Below, in pieces: positions 8,878 through 11,881 of a stretch of DNA of 11,881 bases. Position 1 is the stretch's first letter, and every line of letters starts with the position of its first letter. The notes under the pieces are model-generated. The model worked only from the letters and a program-made list of their open reading frames with translations. It did no database searches and was not told the DNA's origin. The position numbers and the translations under genes were made by a program. Source of the stretch: Candidatus Aminicenantota bacterium (lineage in GTDB: Bacteria > Acidobacteriota > Aminicenantia > Aminicenantales > Aminicenantaceae); contig JAUWTR010000010.1 in NCBI GenBank assembly GCA_030614645.1, positions 1-11,881 on the forward strand, read 5' to 3'.

Positions 8878-9451
8878 CTTTATAAAAATTTATGCGGAAT
8901 GACACTGATTTTCGCGGGACCATCATAAAAGAATCGGTCAAGCGCACTCCTATGTCTTCAGCCGGGAGGATTTTAAATAAATAAGCCTGCTCCTGGATAT
9001 CCCAAATGCTGTAGCCGGGGCTGAATCTTTTACTGGGCCATAGACCCATTTCCTTTGCTATATTTGCAATGTATTTATCTGTTTGCCGGGCAACATCTTC
9101 GGCAGCTTCTGAGCCCAAAGTATCTAAAATAAGCCCATCTAATATCTCATTCTTCTCTAGCAATTTACTACTGGCTTCTTCTAATCCAATCCCGATAGTG
9201 CAGATACACAGGGCTACTTTTTTTGCATCTTTAAAGATCGGATGTTTGTTGGTTTCCTCATAGTCGAGGATCTTAAAAACAGCGGATGGTTGGAGAAGGG
9301 AAGGTAGACTATTTTTTGCCTTTAAGACTATTTTTTTGGTCTGGTCATTTACATTTCCGCTTGATGTGCCATATCCCAGCCGGATAAATATGCGCCGGTC
9401 TTCGATATTGATATTGAACTTTTCGAGCTTGTGGATTTTAGCTGAATTCAA
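8846..9451 (-). CDS. Stand-alone protein resembling the B12-dependent methionine synthase (MetH) activation domain
   Basis: 201 residues if the TTG at 9449-9451 is the start; no ATG is available near the N-terminus and no clear ribosome site is seen, so the exact start is uncertain. An in-frame stop lies at 9470-9472. The C-terminal part matches the MetH activation (AdoMet-binding) domain: R142-F-S-P-G-Y147 corresponds to the RxxPGY AdoMet motif, followed by an aromatic/Q helix, IGVRLTDSFMMVPRKSVSF. The N-terminal 120 residues form a separate alpha/beta part as in small stand-alone homologues (for example the Thermotoga maritima type). In MetH this domain re-methylates oxidised cob(II)alamin with AdoMet and an electron donor. 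Here, 8 bases after the methyltransferase gene, its partner is more likely the neighbouring corrinoid protein; that is inference. Its 3' end overlaps the ATPase terminator. Confidence 0.82.
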   Translation of the reverse strand: MNSAKIHKLEKFNINIEDRRIFIRLGYGTSSGNVNDQTKKIVLKAKNSLPSLLQPSAVFKILDYEETNKHPIFKDAKKVALCICTIGIGLEEASSKLLEKNEILDGLILDTLGSEAAEDVARQTDKYIANIAKEMGLWPSKRFSPGYSIWDIQEQAYLFKILPAEDIGVRLTDSFMMVPRKSVSFRINFYKEKNKTSRSFS

Positions 9452-9459
9452 TTTATATG

Positions 9460-10917
9460 TTAAGGGAGTTTATTAATCCCATTTCTCTTAGCGTCTGCGA
9501 GCATAATGTTTTGGAGCTCAGTCTGGACATCAGCATTGAGGGTAGAAGGGATATCTTCCTGTAAAATCTCTTTCACTTTATCCTTTGCCCGCTCGGCAGA
9601 ATTCTTTTTCCCAAGGGACACCCAGTAATCATAGGTATCTCTATCAATTATTTCGGAAAAGATGTGTTCTTCCCGATACCACTTGCGCGGGTGGGGCATG
9701 GAAAGAAACTGAGTATCTGCTGTAAAGCCATCAAATAAATCAGTAGCGATAGGATCATCCCGCTGGGCTACTCCTCTTACAAGACGCAATGCCATTCCGC
9801 ATATATCATTGTCTATCACCAGTTTTTCTAGGCTTTGACAGCTTTCAAAATCCATCATCCCCGGACCTGAAATAACATTGACTCCGGAAAGTGCGGCTAT
9901 TATTGATCCGATACCTGTTTCAAGCCCTGCTTGGTTGTCATTGACCTTGGCGTCACTTAATCCCATATATGCATGAGTGGGCAGATTAAGATGTTTGGCT
10001 ATTTGCGTGTAACCGGAGTCGATCATCATTGTTTCGATCGCACCCATAGGAGTTGTGCCTTTTCGCATATCAAAGCTTGAGGGAGAACCACCGAAAATAA
10101 CAGGAGCGCCTTTATGGGCCAACTGGCAGATTATCAAGCCACACAAATTTTCAGCTACATGCTGGACCAGAGTACCGGTAATAGTGACAGGTGAAGTGGC
10201 CCCGGTCATGCCCATGGAGATCAACTCAGAAGGGATTCCCGCCCGGGCTGAATCGATTAGGCTTTGAGTTGTAAGATTGCTCCATTTAAGAGCAGGGGAG
10301 GGGCAGGCATCGAAAATGGCTAAAGGTTTGTCTGAAAGTTTTTGGGCACTGCCTCGAATCGCTACCAGCATATCAAACATTGGTTTAAAGCCCTCCACTC
10401 TGAAAGTCCCGGTAACCATTGGCTTATTACAGTATTTTAATCCGAGATATAAGCGATAACTGTCGGAAATGATATCAGGTACATCTGCGCTAATAATACC
10501 TGTGCTCTGAAAGTCAATATTATCCATAAGATCTGTAAGGCGGGCAAACCTTATGAGGTCTTTAGTATCAGCTTTCCTTTGATCTCCTGTATCATGGTCC
10601 AGGATGGTTACGGCGGCAGAGCCCGGATCAAAATGTACTTCATCTTGCCCCACAATAAATTCATTTTCACAGTTTCTGTCATACATCTTAATCAAGGATG
10701 GAGTTGAATCAAGACAATCTTGGATCAGTTCAGGGGTAATAAAGACTCTTTGGCTTGATGTGTCGAGATCCATTCCTGCTTCCTTAAAAAGCCCTAAAGC
10801 TTCAGAATTTTCAACAAATATTCCCTGTTTTTCTAGGATAATATAAGCTTCTTCGATTATTTTATTAATAAGCTCCTTACTCAATAGCTCTAACTTTGGC
10901 CTAATTGTAGATAACAT
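9460..10917 (-). CDS. MttB-family (trimethylamine/betaine-type) corrinoid methyltransferase, non-pyrrolysine
   Basis: 485 residues from the ATG at 10915-10917. This start is chosen because GGAG sits 6 bases upstream and the product begins MLSTIRPKLELLS, as family members do; the ATG at 10927-10929 touches the upstream stop and has no ribosome site. Family features include the N-terminal helices (IIEEAYIILEKQGIFV), the GQDEVHFDPGSAAV strand, and the barrel segments GGSPSSFDMRKGTTPMGAIE and GLSDAKVNDNQAGLETG. The length is full and there is no in-frame TAG, so it is not a pyrrolysine-containing trimethylamine enzyme. Known non-pyrrolysine relatives demethylate quaternary amines such as glycine betaine, proline betaine or carnitine (MtgB, MtpB, MtcB); the substrate here cannot be told from sequence. 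It lies between its probable methyl acceptor and an activation protein. Stop is TAA. Confidence 0.92.
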   Translation of the reverse strand: MLSTIRPKLELLSKELINKIIEEAYIILEKQGIFVENSEALGLFKEAGMDLDTSSQRVFITPELIQDCLDSTPSLIKMYDRNCENEFIVGQDEVHFDPGSAAVTILDHDTGDQRKADTKDLIRFARLTDLMDNIDFQSTGIISADVPDIISDSYRLYLGLKYCNKPMVTGTFRVEGFKPMFDMLVAIRGSAQKLSDKPLAIFDACPSPALKWSNLTTQSLIDSARAGIPSELISMGMTGATSPVTITGTLVQHVAENLCGLIICQLAHKGAPVIFGGSPSSFDMRKGTTPMGAIETMMIDSGYTQIAKHLNLPTHAYMGLSDAKVNDNQAGLETGIGSIIAALSGVNVISGPGMMDFESCQSLEKLVIDNDICGMALRLVRGVAQRDDPIATDLFDGFTADTQFLSMPHPRKWYREEHIFSEIIDRDTYDYWVSLGKKNSAERAKDKVKEILQEDIPSTLNADVQTELQNIMLADAKRNGINKLP

Positions 10918-10923
10918 TTTATT

Positions 10924-10927
10924 CTCC
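10924..10927 (-). promoter_or_regulatory. Ribosome binding site that decides the methyltransferase start
   Basis: On the minus strand GGAG is followed by AATAAA and the ATG at 10915-10917. It lies inside the first codons that an upstream ATG (10927-10929) would use, so the inner ATG is favoured. Confidence 0.6.
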
Positions 10928-10929
10928 AT

Positions 10930-11574
10930 TTATAATAACTTTTTTGCGGTACTGACTGCTGTCATTGCATTTTCTGCATAACCGTCAGCCCCTATTTCAT
11001 GGGCCCATTGGGAGTTGACCGGGGCGCCTCCTACCATAACTTTAAAATGCCCCAATAATTTTTTCTCTTTAAGCATATTTATTAGTTTTTTTTGTCCTAG
11101 CATGGTTGTTGTAAGCAGGGATGAGAGACAAATAAAGTCTGCATTTATTTCCTGGGCTGTAGATATGAATTTATCCAGTTTAACATCAGTTCCAAGGTCG
11201 GTGATTTCAAAACCATTGGCGGCCAGCATAGAGGCAACAAGATTTTTGCCAATATCATGAATATCCCCTTCTATAGTGCCTATAACTACTTTTCCCAGAG
11301 TTTTTGCCGAAATTCCGGCTTTTTTTAGTTCAGGCAGTAAGATCTTCATAGCAGAGGTCATGCATTCAGCACTGGAAATGAGTTCAGGTAGAAAGTATTC
11401 TCCAGATTCCCAAAGGTCTCCAGCTTTCTGGATTCCAGGAGAATACCCCTTTTCTATGACTTCATTCAGTTTCAATTTGTTTTCTACTGCATTCTGTGCT
11501 AAGGATTCAGCCTCATGCTTATCTCCCTCGATTACAGCCATTTTCATTTTTTCAAATAATTCATTTTTGTCCAT
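10930..11574 (-). CDS. Corrinoid-binding protein (MtbC/MttC type), methyl acceptor
   Basis: 214 residues from the ATG at 11572-11574, placed 4 bases after AGGAGG; an upstream ATG at 11598 has no such site. Residues about 1-85 form the four-helix cap domain (includes the W-x-x-G-E-Y-F-LPE segment that shields the cobalamin). The B12 domain carries G103-D-I-H-D-I-G109, with H106 as lower axial cobalt ligand, then the SSLLTTTM strand-turn and the VGGAPV loop near the nucleotide tail. It takes a methyl group from the MttB-like enzyme and passes it on, probably to tetrahydrofolate or coenzyme through a second methyltransferase that is not in this window. It is the first gene of the minus-strand operon; its TAA directly precedes the next gene. 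Confidence 0.95.
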   Translation of the reverse strand: MDKNELFEKMKMAVIEGDKHEAESLAQNAVENKLKLNEVIEKGYSPGIQKAGDLWESGEYFLPELISSAECMTSAMKILLPELKKAGISAKTLGKVVIGTIEGDIHDIGKNLVASMLAANGFEITDLGTDVKLDKFISTAQEINADFICLSSLLTTTMLGQKKLINMLKEKKLLGHFKVMVGGAPVNSQWAHEIGADGYAENAMTAVSTAKKLL

Positions 11575-11578
11575 TATT

Positions 11579-11584
11579 CCTCCT
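11579..11584 (-). promoter_or_regulatory. Strong Shine-Dalgarno site that decides the corrinoid-protein start
   Basis: AGGAGG on the minus strand, 4 bases before ATG 11572-11574. It argues against the ATG eight codons further upstream, within whose reading it lies. Confidence 0.75.
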
Positions 11585-11616
11585 AATCTGATATTCATAA
11601 AAAATGTCGAAATTAA

Positions 11617-11627
11617 GGGATAATCCC
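11617..11627. promoter_or_regulatory. Small palindrome in the leader of the methyltransferase operon
   Basis: GGGAT-A-ATCCC is a perfect inverted repeat around one base; an alternative pairing TAAGGG…CCCTTA (11615-11631 region) could form a short hairpin. It sits about 43 bases upstream of the corrinoid-protein start. It may be an operator or a weak RNA hairpin; nothing shows which. Confidence 0.35.
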
Positions 11628-11650
11628 CTTATTCGGTTCGATTTTCTAAA

Positions 11651-11677
11651 ACTATCATTTATCTAAAGGTATTTCAA
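11651..11677 (-). promoter_or_regulatory. Weak candidate promoter of the methyltransferase operon
   Basis: On the minus strand TTGAAA (plus 11672-11677) is followed after 15 bases by GATAGT (plus 11651-11656). The -35 is good, the -10 is poor and the spacer is short. The palindrome at 11617-11627 would fall just downstream of the start point. This is a tentative call in AT-rich DNA. Confidence 0.2.
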
Positions 11678-11748
11678 TATATTTTTTAAAAAAAGCTCCC
11701 ATATTTATACTAAGTTTCTGAGCCATAAACACATAAACAAAAATCAGG

Positions 11749-11874
11749 TCAGTTGATCCGAAAACACGCGGATTTTCCCCAGCGCGGAAAATCCGCTCGG
11801 ATACAGTCTTCGCTCTCTTCTCCTAAGGAGAAGAACCATGCCCGCTCATCCTTGCCAACGGCTTTCTTAATCAT
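11749..11874 (-). CDS. Short hypothetical reading frame at the right edge, possibly partial
   Basis: On the minus strand an ATG at 11872-11874 opens 41 codons (start MIKKAVGKDERAWFFSLGEE, end ACFRIN) to TGA 11749-11751. The frame also stays open to the window edge, so the true start may lie outside. It has no ribosome site I can identify and no recognised domain. The DNA is clearly richer in G+C than the AT-rich spacer next to it, and most of it is occupied by two strong palindromes (11768-11796 and 11816-11834). It may be the tail of a gene, or a short repeat that merely happens to be open. I do not recognise it. Confidence 0.3.
   Translation of the reverse strand: MIKKAVGKDERAWFFSLGEESEDCIRADFPRWGKSACFRIN
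11756..11802. repeat. Long nested inverted repeat (hairpin-forming)
   Basis: A perfect 11-base inverted repeat, GCGGATTTTCC (11768-11778) and GGAAAATCCGC (11786-11796), is separated by 7 bases. It is enclosed by a second pair, ATCCGA (11756-11761) and TCGGAT (11797-11802), with six unpaired bases on the left side only. No T-run follows on either strand, so it does not look like a terminator. Confidence 0.8.
11816..11834. repeat. Perfect 19-base palindrome
   Basis: TCTTCTCCT and AGGAGAAGA flank a single A. It lies 13 bases to the right of the nested inverted repeat. It contains AAGGAG, 7 bases before an ATG at 11838 on the plus strand, but that frame stops after 10 codons. Confidence 0.75.
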
Positions 11875-11881
11875 CCTGAAT

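Noticed and set aside
10918..10929. First ATG as the start of the methyltransferase
   Set aside because: It directly abuts the upstream stop without a ribosome site, and GGAG lies inside its first codons at the right distance for the next ATG.
11756..11802. Nested hairpin as a transcription terminator
   Set aside because: No T-run follows the stem on either strand.
11838..11870. Plus-strand 10-codon leader-like peptide after AAGGAG
   Set aside because: The apparent ribosome site is one arm of a perfect palindrome and the frame is too short and unsupported by any gene downstream in the window.

Overview
The window carries a complete nine-gene V-type (A/V-type) ATPase operon on the plus strand. 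It is flanked on the left by the end of a sialidase-like (BNR/sortilin-type) protein gene and on the right by a convergent minus-strand operon for corrinoid-dependent methyl transfer. The DNA is AT-rich, and the methyltransferase operon is visibly richer in G+C than the ATPase operon. Shine-Dalgarno sites, ATGA overlaps and a rho-independent terminator point to a bacterium. The ATPase gene order is that of the Enterococcus hirae ntp operon, and the metabolism suggests an anaerobe. I cannot name the phylum from the sequence.

Layout. (1) Positions 2-628: C-terminal part of a large gene that enters from the left edge. An in-frame TAA at 515-517 interrupts it, and the same frame then continues for 36 plausible family-like codons to a second TAA. 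(2) 629-767: AT-rich spacer with a likely promoter. (3) 768-8838: ATPase subunits in the order G/H-type stalk (ntpF), I, K, E, C, F (ntpG), A, B, D. Spacing is tight and several junctions overlap, which suggests one transcript, ending at a hairpin with a T-run at about 8844-8877. (4) 8846-11574, minus strand: corrinoid-binding protein, MttB-family methyltransferase without an in-frame amber codon, and a stand-alone protein resembling the MetH activation domain. (5) 11575-11881: control region with a small palindrome, then a short minus-strand reading frame that is largely made of dyad-symmetric sequence at the right edge.

How the genes work together. A and B form the catalytic head. D and F form the central rotor, which C couples to the membrane ring of K. 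I carries the ion half-channels, and E plus the NtpF-like subunit form the peripheral stalks. The proteolipid K has the full residue set that binds Na+ in E. hirae NtpK, so the enzyme is predicted to move Na+. Subunits E (138 aa) and C (261 aa) are both much shorter than usual although their ends and junctions are intact. The methyltransferase operon looks like a self-contained module: a methylated amine, probably a quaternary one, donates a methyl group through the MttB-like enzyme to the corrinoid protein, and the MetH-like activation protein may rescue oxidised cobalamin.
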